Positions 9,718 through 18,568 of a stretch of DNA of 64,000 nucleotides are shown piece by piece (position 1 is the first letter of the stretch; every line of letters begins with the position of its first letter). Below the pieces are notes generated by a model. The model had not been told where the DNA came from and searched no databases. It worked only from the letters and a program-made list of their open reading frames with translations. The position numbers were made by a program, and so were the translations under genes. Origin of the DNA: an uncultured Alphaproteobacteria bacterium (lineage in GTDB: Bacteria; Pseudomonadota; Alphaproteobacteria; Caulobacterales; Parvularculaceae); the NCBI GenBank assembly GCA_902826095.1, contig CADEDN010000009.1, forward strand, positions 1 to 64,000. Direction: 5' to 3'.

Positions 9718-10521
9718 TCAGGCGGCGATGCTGCCCAGATGGCGCATCAGGACGCGATTGAATTCCGCCGCCGCGCAGAGATTGCACAAATGCCCGGCGC
9801 CTGCGATCTCAGCGCGCGTCGCGCCGGCGATTGCGCGCGCGATCAAATCGGCGGCGTCGCGCCGGCTTTTCATGTCGGCGTCGCCGGTGACGATCAGCGA
9901 CGGGACGGCGACGGCGCCGAGCGCCGATGCGTCTAAATCCTGTAAGGGCGACGCGGCGGCGATGAGATCGCGCCCGTCATAATCGTCGAGCATCGCGTCG
10001 ATCGCCGCCGACTGCGCGCGATTTGTCCGACGCATCAGCGGGTGCGCGCGCCAGAGCGCCTTCATTTCGTCGAGCCGTCCTGCGCGCGCCAGCGTCGCAA
10101 AGCGGTCGAGCGGAATTTCCTCAGGCGCCGAACTGAGCCGGGCGCCTTGCAGGACAAGGCCGGCGACGCGGCCTTTGAAAGCCAGCGCGAATTCGAGCGC
10201 GATCCGGCCGGCCTGCGACATGCCGATGATGATCGCGCGGTCCGCTTCGAGAAACTCGACAATGCGGCGGACATCTTCCGCTTCGCGTCGAAGATCGGGC
10301 GGCGCCGTCGAGCGTCCGAAGCCGCGCCGGTCGACGGCGACGGCGCGACGGGCCGGCGCGACCGCCGCGAGCTGCGGCGCCCACATCCGGCGATCGAGCG
10401 TCCATCCGTGCAGAAAAATCGCCGGCGCCCGCCCGCGCGTTTCCTCGCCGCCGGCGATTTCCGCGAAGAGATCGCCGCCCTCGACCGGAATTCTGACAGC
10501 GCGTCGTGGCGGGCCGTTCAT
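9718..10521 (-). CDS. alpha/beta hydrolase
   Basis: 267 residues with the alpha/beta-hydrolase fold. The oxyanion strand is FLHGWTLDRRMW, the nucleophile elbow IIGMSQAGRIAL, the acid VTGDADMKS and the catalytic His GAGHLCN. It is similar in plan to meta-cleavage-product hydrolases and lactonases, but the substrate is not predictable. It is last in a minus-strand series with the VOC protein, WrbA and the TonB receptor (gaps of about 34, 39 and 74 bases), which suggests cotranscription. Its end nearly touches the convergent MetE-like gene. Confidence 0.85.
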   Translation of the reverse strand: MNGPPRRAVRIPVEGGDLFAEIAGGEETRGRAPAIFLHGWTLDRRMWAPQLAAVAPARRAVAVDRRGFGRSTAPPDLRREAEDVRRIVEFLEADRAIIIGMSQAGRIALEFALAFKGRVAGLVLQGARLSSAPEEIPLDRFATLARAGRLDEMKALWRAHPLMRRTNRAQSAAIDAMLDDYDGRDLIAAASPLQDLDASALGAVAVPSLIVTGDADMKSRRDAADLIARAIAGATRAEIAGAGHLCNLCAAAEFNRVLMRHLGSIAA

Positions 10522-10555
10522 GACGGTCGCGCGCGCCGCCGGCGCCGACTCCTTG

Positions 10556-11089
10556 TCAGCGGTAATGGTTGTTGCTCGTGTGATCCCCGGCGAGCCAGCG
10601 TTTCAACTCGGAATGCGCTTTGCGGCGCCAGCCTTCGGCGTCCTTGATCGCCTTGTCGTCGTCAACGGTGAATTCGAGGATCAAGCCGTTCGGATCGTTG
10701 ATGTAGACCGACCGGCAATAGCCGTGCTCAAGAACATAAGTGTCCGGCTCCTTGTAGCCGGCCTCGGCGATCCTGTTCTCGATCGCCTTCTGCGTCGCGG
10801 AATTGACGTTGAGGGCGACATGATGGAAGGGCGAGGCCGGCATTGTCGGGCCGAACAGCGCCTGGTCTTCGGGCCTGGCGAACTGGAAAAACGCCAGCGC
10901 GCCGCCGTCGCCGATCGCGAAAAAGCAGTGCATGTAGGTGCGCTCCGCGCCGAACAGCACGTCGCTCTCGCAGAAGGTCGAAACCAGGGGAAGCCCGATC
11001 ACGTACTCGTAAAATATGCGCGTCGCCTCCATGTCCCTGGTGACATAGGCCGTATGGTGCAGCCGGCTCGGCAGGGATCCCTTCGCCAT
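10556..11089 (-). CDS. VOC-superfamily (glyoxalase/extradiol dioxygenase-like) protein
   Basis: 177 residues with two beta-alpha-beta3 modules. The metal ligands would be His in LHHTAYVTRDMEATRIFYE, His in PFHHVALNVN and Glu in NGLILEFTVDD, the 2-His-1-Glu pattern of the fold. The segment YCRSVYINDPNG is typical of ring-cleavage dioxygenase-like members. Actual chemistry (ring cleavage, isomerisation, lyase) is not certain. It lies between WrbA and an alpha/beta hydrolase, a context that fits aromatic degradation. Confidence 0.82.
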   Translation of the reverse strand: MAKGSLPSRLHHTAYVTRDMEATRIFYEYVIGLPLVSTFCESDVLFGAERTYMHCFFAIGDGGALAFFQFARPEDQALFGPTMPASPFHHVALNVNSATQKAIENRIAEAGYKEPDTYVLEHGYCRSVYINDPNGLILEFTVDDDKAIKDAEGWRRKAHSELKRWLAGDHTSNNHYR

Positions 11090-11128
11090 CGATTGAGCGC
11101 CTCCTTCGCAATTTCTCGGTTCAGTCGG

Positions 11129-11731
11129 TCATGACGCAAGTCTGGCGGCGATCTTCGCCACATGCGCGCCCTGATACCGCGCGCCGGCGAGTTCATTGGC
11201 GCTCGGAAGGCGCGATCCGTCAGGACCGGTGATCGTCGTCGCGCCATAGGGACTGCCGCCGCTGATCTCGGTCATGATCGTCGCGCCCTCCCACGAATAG
11301 GGAAGACCGACAATGATCATGCCGTGATGCAGGAGCGTCGCGTGAAACGACGTGATCGTCGTTTCCTGCCCGCCATGCTGGCTCGCCGTTGAGGTGAAAA
11401 CGCCGCCGACCTTGCCGACAAGCGCGCGCGAGGCCCAAAGGCCGCCGGTCTGGTCCAGAAAATTGCGCATTTGCGCCGCCATGTTTCCAAATCGCGTCGG
11501 CGTCCCGAAGATGATCGCGTCGTAATCGGCGAGATCGGCGGGAATTGCGATCGGCGCCGCCTGATCCGTCTTCATGCCGGAAGCGGCGGCGACGTCGTCC
11601 GGCACAAGTTCCGGCGTGCGCTTGATGTCGACGCGGGTCCCGGCGACGGACGCCGCCCCCTCGGCGACCGCCTTCGCGAGGATTTCGACGTGGCCGTAGC
11701 TTGAATAATAAAGCACCAGAACCTTGGCCAC
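11129..11731 (-). CDS. wrbA: NAD(P)H:quinone oxidoreductase, WrbA type
   Basis: 200-residue flavodoxin-fold protein starting with GTG after GGAGAATT. The FMN phosphate loop is [17 protein letters not shown]. The WrbA signatures [35 protein letters not shown] and [12 protein letters not shown] are present. It carries out two-electron reduction of quinones and so avoids semiquinones. In this locus it could keep a hydroquinone intermediate reduced for the neighbouring VOC protein, which is an inference. Confidence 0.92.
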   Translation of the reverse strand: MAKVLVLYYSSYGHVEILAKAVAEGAASVAGTRVDIKRTPELVPDDVAAASGMKTDQAAPIAIPADLADYDAIIFGTPTRFGNMAAQMRNFLDQTGGLWASRALVGKVGGVFTSTASQHGGQETTITSFHATLLHHGMIIVGLPYSWEGATIMTEISGGSPYGATTITGPDGSRLPSANELAGARYQGAHVAKIAARLAS

Positions 11732-11805
11732 TCAATTCTCCATAACCGGCAATGCGCCGCGGCGGCCGGCAAAGCGTCCAGAATGCCGCTCTCCGCCCTG
11801 GCCGT

Positions 11806-14064
11806 CTAGAAGCGAAGCGTCAAATCAATTCCCCAGCGCACCGGCTGCGCTTTGAAATTGAAGCCGCCGGGCGAATATTCCGTGTTGTATTTCTCGTCGA
11901 AGAGGTTCTTCGACCAGGCGGTCAGCGCCCAGCGCTCGCCTTCGACGCCGACGCGGGCGTTCACGAGATCGACCGGATCGCGCGCCTTCGGGAAAGCGTC
12001 AAGCGCGAGCGACGGCGCGCTGAAGGGGATCGTGAAGATCGTGTCGCCGATGCGGTTGTAATCGACGCGCACGAAGCCTTCGATGCCCGAGGTCAGCGGC
12101 GCCCGGTATTCGGCGCCGATATTGGCTGTGTATTTCGACACCAGCGGCGCCTGGGCGCCGATCGCGACCGAATCGGGGAATTCCTTGATCTCGCTGTCGG
12201 TGTAGCCGAACCCGGCGTTGAACGAGAAATTGTCGGTCAGGTTCGCGTTCAGTTCGAAATCGAAGCCGAGATATTTGACCTTGTCGATATTGCCGAGGTT
12301 TTGCGTCGAATTTGCGGCGATGAAGATGAAGTAGTAAGTGCCCTTGGCTTTGGTGTGATAGCCGCTGGCGCTGAAATTGAGGCGGCCGTCGAGCGCTGTG
12401 CTCTTGAAGCCCGCCTCGAACGTGTCGGCGGTTTCCTGGTCGAACAAATCGCCGACGCCGAAGAAGCCGCCCGCCGCGGCGACCGTGCCGACTCCTGTCT
12501 GGTTGAAGCCGCCGCTGCGGAAGCCGCGGCTGTAGCTGGCGAAGAAATTGAGATTGTCCATCGGCGTGTAGCGCAACACCGCCTGCGGCTGCCAGTCGTC
12601 CCAGGAATTCGTCCGCACGACGCCCGTCCCGCAAATCGGGCTCGGCGCACAAGGAAGAAACGCGGTCGGCGTTTCCGTCGTATTGTCGCGCTTGTCGTGG
12701 TCGTAGCGAAGGTTCAGCGACAATTCGAGCGAGTCGGTGATGTTGGTTGACGTGTCGACATAGGCCGCCCAGGCGAACTGGTCTTGCGAATCCGCAAGGA
12801 AGGTGAGCTGCGGGTTCGCCGGATTGACGCTTGGCGTATCGAAGACGGGAAACACGCCGGCGCCCGTATCGATCATGTTGCCGGTCGAAATGAAGCGATC
12901 GGTGCTGAAGATCTGCCCGCCGACGATCCAGCGGAAGCGCCGATCCGACGGCGAGGTGATGCGAAGCTCCTGCGTGAAGGTCTCGACATCGAGGAACTGG
13001 CTCTGGTTGAAATTGAAGTTGATGCGGTTGATCGGAAACGGCCCGAAGGGATCGAACGGGTAGCCGTCGCCGGTCAAAATCTCCTCAACGCTGTTGAAGC
13101 CCGAGATCGACGTGATGGTGCCGATGTCGGTCTCGTAATTCAGCTTGAGCGCGGCGTCGTAGATGTCGCGTTCGTTGACGCCGGAATTGTTGAGACTGAT
13201 CGGACGCCCGGTGAAGTTCGGATCGTTGAAGGTCGGCGAGCCGAAATCGTCGATCACATAATAGAGCGCGCGGGTGTCGAGAAGGTCCGCGGAAAGGCGC
13301 AGATCCGCCGTGAAATTCGCGGTCGGCTCGAACAGGAACGACAGACGCGCATTGAGATCTTCAACGGGGTCCGCGTTCTTTTCCGCCGTCGCATCGGCGG
13401 TATTGACGTTTTCAAGATGGCCGTCCGTGTTGAAATAGGAAATCGCGCCGCGCATTTTCAGCGAGTCGGAAATCGGCACGTTGAGCGCGCCCTGGACGCG
13501 GTAGCCGGGGCCTGATTCATAGCCCCCCGTGATCTTGCCTTCGAATTCGTCGCTCGGTTTTTTCGTGGTGATGACGATGGCGCCGCCGATGGCGTTGCGC
13601 CCGTAAAGAGCGCCTTGCGGGCCCTTCAGCACTTCGATCTGCTCGATGTCGATCAATTCCTGATTGAACTGCGCCGGCTGCGTCATCGGCACGCCGTCGA
13701 CGACGATGGCGGCGGAAGGTTCGCTGTTCCTGGCCTGCGAAATGCCGCGGATCACGAGAAAGCTCGTGCCGGCGTTCTGGGTCTCGACAAAGGTGACGTT
13801 CGGCACCGAGGCGATGAAATCGGCGGGACGCTGGACGCCCCGGCTTTCGATCGCAGCCGAATTGAGGACGGTCACTTGCGCGGGAACATCCTGCACGGAT
13901 TCGTCTCGCCGGCGCGCCGTCACGACGATCTGGTCGCGATCCTCAGCGGCCGGGCCGCCCGACCCGGACGGCGTTGACTGTGCGACCGCAATCGAAGGAA
14001 CCGCCAACGCGAATAACGCCGCCGTCCCCAAAAGGCCTGAATGGCGTCTTGACTTGATGCTCAT
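11806..14064 (-). CDS. TonB-dependent outer-membrane receptor
   Basis: 752 residues from ATG 14064, preceded by GGGAGGGATTTCC. It has a signal peptide ending AVPSIAVAQS. A TonB-box-like DQIVVTARRRDESVQDVP is followed by the plug (GVQRPADFIASVPNVTFV, EVLKGPQGALYGRNAIGGAI) and a 22-strand-type barrel ending in the terminal aromatic residue of IDLTLRF. It is the first gene of a probable operon with wrbA, the VOC gene and the hydrolase. A putative IclR site lies 94 bases upstream. It would import the pathway's substrate, probably a larger or scarce compound rather than a small acid. Confidence 0.93.
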   Translation of the reverse strand: MSIKSRRHSGLLGTAALFALAVPSIAVAQSTPSGSGGPAAEDRDQIVVTARRRDESVQDVPAQVTVLNSAAIESRGVQRPADFIASVPNVTFVETQNAGTSFLVIRGISQARNSEPSAAIVVDGVPMTQPAQFNQELIDIEQIEVLKGPQGALYGRNAIGGAIVITTKKPSDEFEGKITGGYESGPGYRVQGALNVPISDSLKMRGAISYFNTDGHLENVNTADATAEKNADPVEDLNARLSFLFEPTANFTADLRLSADLLDTRALYYVIDDFGSPTFNDPNFTGRPISLNNSGVNERDIYDAALKLNYETDIGTITSISGFNSVEEILTGDGYPFDPFGPFPINRINFNFNQSQFLDVETFTQELRITSPSDRRFRWIVGGQIFSTDRFISTGNMIDTGAGVFPVFDTPSVNPANPQLTFLADSQDQFAWAAYVDTSTNITDSLELSLNLRYDHDKRDNTTETPTAFLPCAPSPICGTGVVRTNSWDDWQPQAVLRYTPMDNLNFFASYSRGFRSGGFNQTGVGTVAAAGGFFGVGDLFDQETADTFEAGFKSTALDGRLNFSASGYHTKAKGTYYFIFIAANSTQNLGNIDKVKYLGFDFELNANLTDNFSFNAGFGYTDSEIKEFPDSVAIGAQAPLVSKYTANIGAEYRAPLTSGIEGFVRVDYNRIGDTIFTIPFSAPSLALDAFPKARDPVDLVNARVGVEGERWALTAWSKNLFDEKYNTEYSPGGFNFKAQPVRWGIDLTLRF

Positions 14065-14157
14065 GGAAATCCCTCCCGCTACGAACCATCCGGCCCCAAA
14101 CAAATTGGGTCCCCAAACGGCCGGCGCATCGTCGTGCGCCGGGTCGGACTGTAAAAC

Positions 14158-14190
14158 TTCGACCATCGAAGTCAAGTTCGATAATCGAAA
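14158..14190. promoter_or_regulatory. putative IclR-type operator (site B) before the TonB receptor gene
   Basis: The pattern is TTCGA-N4-CGAA-N6-TTCGA-N4-CGAA: two TTCG-N5-CGAA dyads whose centres are 19 bp apart. It is identical to site A (16338-16370) at 26 of 33 positions with no gaps, including the spacer core CAAG. It lies between the IclR gene end and the receptor gene start. Confidence 0.7.
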
Positions 14191-14236
14191 AAAGCTGCGC
14201 GACGGCCCCGGGCGGCGTACGAATTCTCCAGCGATT

Positions 14237-15100
14237 TCAGGATCCTACGAAGGAATAGGCGACATAGGGCGTCGTCGCGAGCGCCGCTTCGATGCGCTGC
14301 GAGGCTTGCCGAAGCAGCGGCAAACGGGTTTTCACCAGCTCTTCAAGCGAGATGCGGGTCGTCGAGGTCGAGCAATTGATTGCGCAGGCGATGCGGCGCT
14401 CGACGTCAAACACCGGGGTCGCGACGGAGACGATTCCATAGTCAAGCTCGTCAAGCGCTGAATCAAATCCATTCTTTCTCACTTGCGCCAGACGCTTGCG
14501 CAACGCCGCCGGCGAGGTGATGGTGTTTTCGGTAAATCGCTGCAGGGTCGCGGCGCGGAAATAGTCTTCGATCGTTTCTTCCGGCTGGAAGGCGAGCAGC
14601 ACTTTGCCCATCGACGTCGCATGCAGGGGAAACCGCGTGCCGACATTCGCGCTGACCCGGATATGCCGCTGCGTCGAGACATGCGCGACATAAAGGATGT
14701 CGGTCCCTGACAGCACGGCCATCGATGAGCTGTCGCCGGTCTCGTCGCGCAGCGCCTGCAGATGCGGCAGCGCGACCGATTCGAAATTCATCGACGATAT
14801 GTAAGACCAGCCGAAGGACAAGACCTCCGGCCGCAGCAGGAATCGCCGCCCGTGTTTGGCGACGTAGCCGAGCTTGACCAGCGTGTTAAGGCAGCGCCGC
14901 GCGACCGCCGGGTTCAGTTTGGTCGCCGCCGCGACTTCGCTGAGCTGCATCTCGGGGCGAGACTTGTCGAAAACCCGAAGCACCGACAGGCCGCGTTCGA
15001 GCGTCGACAAATATTCGGACTCCTTTTCGGGTTTCGTTTCCGCGCCGCGCTTCGCCGCCTCAGGCGGCGGCGCGCCCTCGCCCCTCGGCCTGCCGCTCAT
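14237..15100 (-). CDS. IclR-family transcriptional regulator
   Basis: 287 residues from ATG 15100. Longer in-frame starts (15145, 15157) would overlap the upstream gene. The winged-helix HTH is LSTLERGLSVLRVFDKSRPE through LSEVAAATKLNPAVARRCLN and LVKLGYV. The effector domain has LHATSMGKVLLAF, a hallmark of the family, and YGIVSVATPVFDVERRIACAIN. It resembles the PcaR/PobR group that senses aromatic or acyl intermediates. It is one base from the CoA-transferase stop, so the two are cotranscribed. It is the obvious candidate to bind sites A, B and C. Confidence 0.92.
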   Translation of the reverse strand: MSGRPRGEGAPPPEAAKRGAETKPEKESEYLSTLERGLSVLRVFDKSRPEMQLSEVAAATKLNPAVARRCLNTLVKLGYVAKHGRRFLLRPEVLSFGWSYISSMNFESVALPHLQALRDETGDSSSMAVLSGTDILYVAHVSTQRHIRVSANVGTRFPLHATSMGKVLLAFQPEETIEDYFRAATLQRFTENTITSPAALRKRLAQVRKNGFDSALDELDYGIVSVATPVFDVERRIACAINCSTSTTRISLEELVKTRLPLLRQASQRIEAALATTPYVAYSFVGS

Positions 15101-15101
15101 G

Positions 15102-16247
15102 CTACTCAGCCGCCGCTTTCCGGCGCCCGCCGAGGATTTCCGCATTATGTTCTCCAAGCGTCGGCGGCGCCGTCACCGCAAGGGCGCGCTCGCCGTCGAA
15201 CGATAGCGGCGACCGGACGGTCCGGAACAGCCCCATCGCTTCATGGCGCGCTTCGACGGCGATCTGCAAATGGCCGGCCTGGCCGCTGTCCAGGACCTCC
15301 TGCGGCGTGCGCAGCGGCGCGTGCGGCACTTCAAGCGAGGCGAGCCGCGCGCTCCATTCCTCGACCGTTCTGGTCTTGAAGATCGGCGCAAGGAAATCAT
15401 TGACCGCCTCGTAATTCGCGATGCGGGCGAGACGGTCGGCGAATTCCGGGCGCTTCAACATGTCCGGCTGGTCGACGGCGATCGCCAGATTCTCCCAGAA
15501 TTTCGGCGGCGAGGACATATGGAGCGCGATCCGGCGCCCGTCGACGCAGTCAAAGACATAAGACTGTGAGACATGCGGCCGGCTGTAAGGCCCCATGATC
15601 TCGCCCGCCGACAGATAATGCGTGAAGTCATCAAGATTGAAATGACACATGGCTTCGAACATCGACGTTTCGACAAGCCGCCCCTTCCCGGTTCGCGCGC
15701 GCTCCGTCAGCGCCGCGAGAACGCCGAGCGCGGCGTAAAAACCCGTGACCGCATCGCCGATCGCCGGGCCGACAATGCGCGGATGCTTTGGGTTGACGAG
15801 GAGACGCAAAAAGCCGCTCGCCGCCTGCGCGACGCTGTCGAAGGCGGGGCGATCCCGGTCGGGACCGTCAGGGCCGAAACCCGAGATTGAACAATAGACG
15901 AGCCGCGGATTGATCGCGCGCAGCCGGTCGGCGTCGACATTCAGCCTTTGCGCCACGCCGGGCCTGAAATTCTGGATGAACACATCCGCCTTTTCGAGCA
16001 GCGCGTCGAAGGCGGCGAGATCGTCGGCGTCTTTGGTGTCGAGCGTGATGCTGCGCTTGTTGCGATTATAGGTCTGGAAATGCGGGCTGTATAAGCCGCC
16101 CTTGAACGCCCGGAAGGGATCGCCGCCGCCAGGTTGCTCAATCTTGATGACATCCGCGCCGAAATCGGCGAGCAACATGCCGGCGGCCGGGCCGGTGATG
16201 AAGGTGCCCATGTCAAGCACGGTCACGTCTTGCAGGACTTTGGCCAT
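15102..16247 (-). CDS. CaiB/BaiF (class III) CoA-transferase family protein
   Basis: 381 residues, close to the family norm. Family features: VLDMGTFITGPAAGMLLADFGADVIKIEQPGGGDPFR, the NRNKRSITLD motif, FIQNFRPGVAQRLNVD, YCSISGFGPDGP and TGFYAALGVLAAL. The GGGAGCG site upstream supports ATG 16247. It moves CoA between an acyl-CoA and a carboxylic acid. Next to a citryl-CoA lyase-like gene, it could make the CoA thioester that is then cleaved. It is cotranscribed with the IclR gene and divergent from the lyase-like gene. Confidence 0.92.
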   Translation of the reverse strand: MAKVLQDVTVLDMGTFITGPAAGMLLADFGADVIKIEQPGGGDPFRAFKGGLYSPHFQTYNRNKRSITLDTKDADDLAAFDALLEKADVFIQNFRPGVAQRLNVDADRLRAINPRLVYCSISGFGPDGPDRDRPAFDSVAQAASGFLRLLVNPKHPRIVGPAIGDAVTGFYAALGVLAALTERARTGKGRLVETSMFEAMCHFNLDDFTHYLSAGEIMGPYSRPHVSQSYVFDCVDGRRIALHMSSPPKFWENLAIAVDQPDMLKRPEFADRLARIANYEAVNDFLAPIFKTRTVEEWSARLASLEVPHAPLRTPQEVLDSGQAGHLQIAVEARHEAMGLFRTVRSPLSFDGERALAVTAPPTLGEHNAEILGGRRKAAAE

Positions 16248-16337
16248 AAGATCGCTCCCAGTTCGTCCGGCCGAAGCGCGCAGGCCTGCGCCTCACAGGA
16301 CGGGAGGCCGGCGCCAGCTTGACATCACCTTAGAAAA

Positions 16338-16370
16338 TTCGAATATCGAAGACAAGTTCGAAATGCGAAG
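16338..16370. promoter_or_regulatory. putative IclR-type operator (site A) in the divergent CoA-transferase/lyase promoter region
   Basis: The pattern is TTCGA-N4-CGAA-N6-TTCGA-N4-CGAA. It lies 91 bases before the CoA-transferase start and 75 bases before the citryl-CoA lyase-like start, so one site could serve both directions. It matches site B at 26 of 33 positions. Confidence 0.7.
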
Positions 16371-16444
16371 AAATTGACCGAGGCGGGGCGCGCCCGCGCC
16401 GTCCGGCGAAATGAAGGCGGCGGCGTCGCCAAGGAGTGCTGACG

Positions 16445-17233
16445 ATGCGCATCGGCAAGCAAGACGACAATTTCACGGCGATTTCAACATCCGATGCGAC
16501 GCACATTGTCGTGCGCGGTCGCGATCTGTGTGCGGACATAATCGGCAAGGTCGATTTCACGAGCTATTTCTGGCTGCTGGTCGCCGGCAAGGATCCAAGC
16601 CCCGTTCAGAAGAAATTCGCCGACGCGGCGCTGACGGCGATCGCCGAGCACGGGCTCGTTCCAAGCAATGTCGCCGCGCGCATGACCTTCGCGGCGGCGC
16701 CCGAAGCGTTCCAGGGCGCTGTCGCGGCCGGACTGCTCGGCTGCGGATCGGTCGTTCTCGGCAGCGCGGAGATCGCCGGCAAATTCCTCCAGGGGATCGT
16801 CCGTTCCGCGCAAACGGGCGGCGATCTTGACGCCGCCGCGGCGAACGCCGTCGCCGCGCTCCGCAAGGCGAAATCGCCGATCCCGGGATTTGGCCACCCG
16901 CAGCATTCAGCCGGCGATCCGCGCGCCAATCTGCTGCTCAAGATGGCGAAAGACGAGGGCGTCGAGGGCGTTCATGTCCGGGCGCTGCGCGCCGTCGAGG
17001 CGCATCTTCCAACAGCGATCGGCAGAGCGCTTGCGATCAACGTCAACGGCGCCATTCCGGCGGTGATGCTCGATGTCGGCTTTCCGGCGCAGGCGCTGAA
17101 AGGGATTGCGCTCCTCGCGCGGACCGCGAGCCTCATCGGCCATTTGCAGGAAGAAGCGGAAAGACCGATCGGATTCATCCTCTCAGGGAGCGCCGCCGCG
17201 GCGATCCGCTATGACGGGCCCAAACCCGAATGA
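16445..17233 (+). CDS. citryl-CoA lyase-like protein (citrate-synthase fold)
   Basis: 262 residues from ATG 16445 after AAGGAG. It has the citrate-synthase-fold small version found in citryl-CoA lyase and the C-terminal part of ATP-citrate lyase. Visible features are IGKVDFTSYFWLLVAGKDPS near the start, the catalytic-His region IPGFGHPQHSAGDPRANLLL, and LINVNG-like AINVNGAIPAVMLDVG plus ARTASLIGHLQEEAERPIG at the end. It would make or break a C-C bond alpha to a thioester (retro-Claisen). In this locus the natural substrate is more likely a pathway acyl-CoA than citryl-CoA. The gap to the next MetE-like gene is 22 bases, so they form an operon. Confidence 0.85.
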   Translation: MRIGKQDDNFTAISTSDATHIVVRGRDLCADIIGKVDFTSYFWLLVAGKDPSPVQKKFADAALTAIAEHGLVPSNVAARMTFAAAPEAFQGAVAAGLLGCGSVVLGSAEIAGKFLQGIVRSAQTGGDLDAAAANAVAALRKAKSPIPGFGHPQHSAGDPRANLLLKMAKDEGVEGVHVRALRAVEAHLPTAIGRALAINVNGAIPAVMLDVGFPAQALKGIALLARTASLIGHLQEEAERPIGFILSGSAAAAIRYDGPKPE

Positions 17234-17255
17234 CGCCAGCAAAGAAAGTGACGCC

Positions 17256-18281
17256 ATGACGCTTTTCCCGACTTCGCTCGTCGGCTCGCTGCCGCAACCC
17301 GACTGGCTGATCGATCGCAAGAAACTCGCCGGGCGGTTTCCGCCGCGCATTCGCGTGAACGAGTTGTGGAACGTCGCGCCGCAATGGCTGGAGCAGGCGC
17401 AAGACGACGCGACGCTGCTCGCCATTCGCGACCAGGAACGCGCAGGGCTCGACATCATCACCGACGGCGAAATGCGCCGCGAGAGCTATTCGAACCGCTT
17501 CGCCACCGCGCTTGACGGGGTCGATCTCGACAATCACGGCGAGGCGCTTGATCGAAGCGGCCATCCAAATCCCGTTCCGCGCGTCATCGGCAAGATCAAA
17601 AGGCGCTGCGCCGTGCAGCTTCGCGACATCGCGTTCCTGCGCGCCAACACCGACCGCAAGATCAAGATCACCGTGCCCGGACCGTTCACGATGGCGCAGC
17701 AGGCGCAGAACGATTTTTACAAATCCGAAGCCGACATGGCGCTCGACTACGCGGCGGCGGTCAACGCCGAGATCAAGGACCTTTTCGCCGCCGGCGCCGA
17801 CTATGTGCAGATCGACGAGCCCTATATGCAGGCGCGCCCTCAAAAAGCGCGCGAATACGGGCTTCAGGCGCTTGAGGCCGCGCTTGACGGCGTCAAGGGC
17901 GAGACCGCCGTTCACATCTGTTTCGGCTACGCCGCGATCATTCACGAGCGCCCGTCGGGTTATTCCTTCCTGCCGGAACTCTCCGAATGCCGCGTCAAGC
18001 AGGTCTCGATCGAGACCGCGCAGTCCAATCTCGACATTTCAGTCCTTCAAGGCCTTCGCGGAAAGACGGTCATCCTCGGCGTCATTGATCTTTCTACGAA
18101 TGAAATCGAGGCCGCCGAAACCGTCGCCGCGCGGATCAGGCGGGCGCTTCCCTATGTCGACGCCGACAAGATCATCGTCGCGCCCGATTGCGGCATGAAA
18201 TATCTGCCGCGCGAGGTCGCCTTCTTGAAGATGAAGGCGATGGCGCAGGGCGCAGCGCTAGCGCGCGCCGCGGTCAAATAG
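17256..18281 (+). CDS. MetE C-terminal-like zinc methyltransferase family protein (second copy)
   Basis: 341 residues from ATG 17256. It begins LFPTSLVGSLPQPDWLIDR and has the DGEMRRESYSNRF segment. The zinc ligands appear intact: His/Cys in AVHICFGYAA, Glu in VSIETAQSNLD, Cys in IVAPDCGMKYL. It lacks the N-terminal MetE half. It is only distantly related to the copy at 8576, so the two may use different substrates. It is cotranscribed with the citryl-CoA lyase-like gene. The function is a probable methyl/alkyl transfer to a thiol or folate, not demonstrated. Confidence 0.82.
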   Translation: MTLFPTSLVGSLPQPDWLIDRKKLAGRFPPRIRVNELWNVAPQWLEQAQDDATLLAIRDQERAGLDIITDGEMRRESYSNRFATALDGVDLDNHGEALDRSGHPNPVPRVIGKIKRRCAVQLRDIAFLRANTDRKIKITVPGPFTMAQQAQNDFYKSEADMALDYAAAVNAEIKDLFAAGADYVQIDEPYMQARPQKAREYGLQALEAALDGVKGETAVHICFGYAAIIHERPSGYSFLPELSECRVKQVSIETAQSNLDISVLQGLRGKTVILGVIDLSTNEIEAAETVAARIRRALPYVDADKIIVAPDCGMKYLPREVAFLKMKAMAQGAALARAAVK

Positions 18282-18490
18282 CGCGGCGGCGGGGGCCGCG
18301 ACGGATTTTCAGCGCCCGCCGGACGATCGCCGCACGCCTTTCTGTGTCGGCCGATTCTTCATGCGGCGCGCAGCTTTGTTGTCCGGACCGTCCGGCGACG
18401 CGCTCGCTAAACACGAAACCATAAGGCGCTCAACCGCAGGACTCTCGGAATAAACGCGGGAGCCGAAAGGCTCACATCAGGATCGCTTCT

Positions 18491-18538
18491 AGCCTGTTGA
18501 TTTGGCGCGCCTTTGCGCGCGAAACCGGTTCCACTTTC
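18491..18538. repeat. second copy of the GCGCGAAACCGG repeat
   Basis: Almost identical to 8048-8096, with one base fewer in the GGTT(T)CC stretch. It lies in the 287-bp spacer 18282-18568, where no gene is seen. Confidence 0.8.
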
Positions 18539-18568
18539 TCGCGGAGTCGCCTTGGAAGCAGGGAGAAA

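Noticed and set aside
11752..13515. Long plus-strand open frames opposite the TonB receptor gene
   Set aside because: They mirror the receptor's third-position GC bias; Arg-rich nonsense composition, no homology features.
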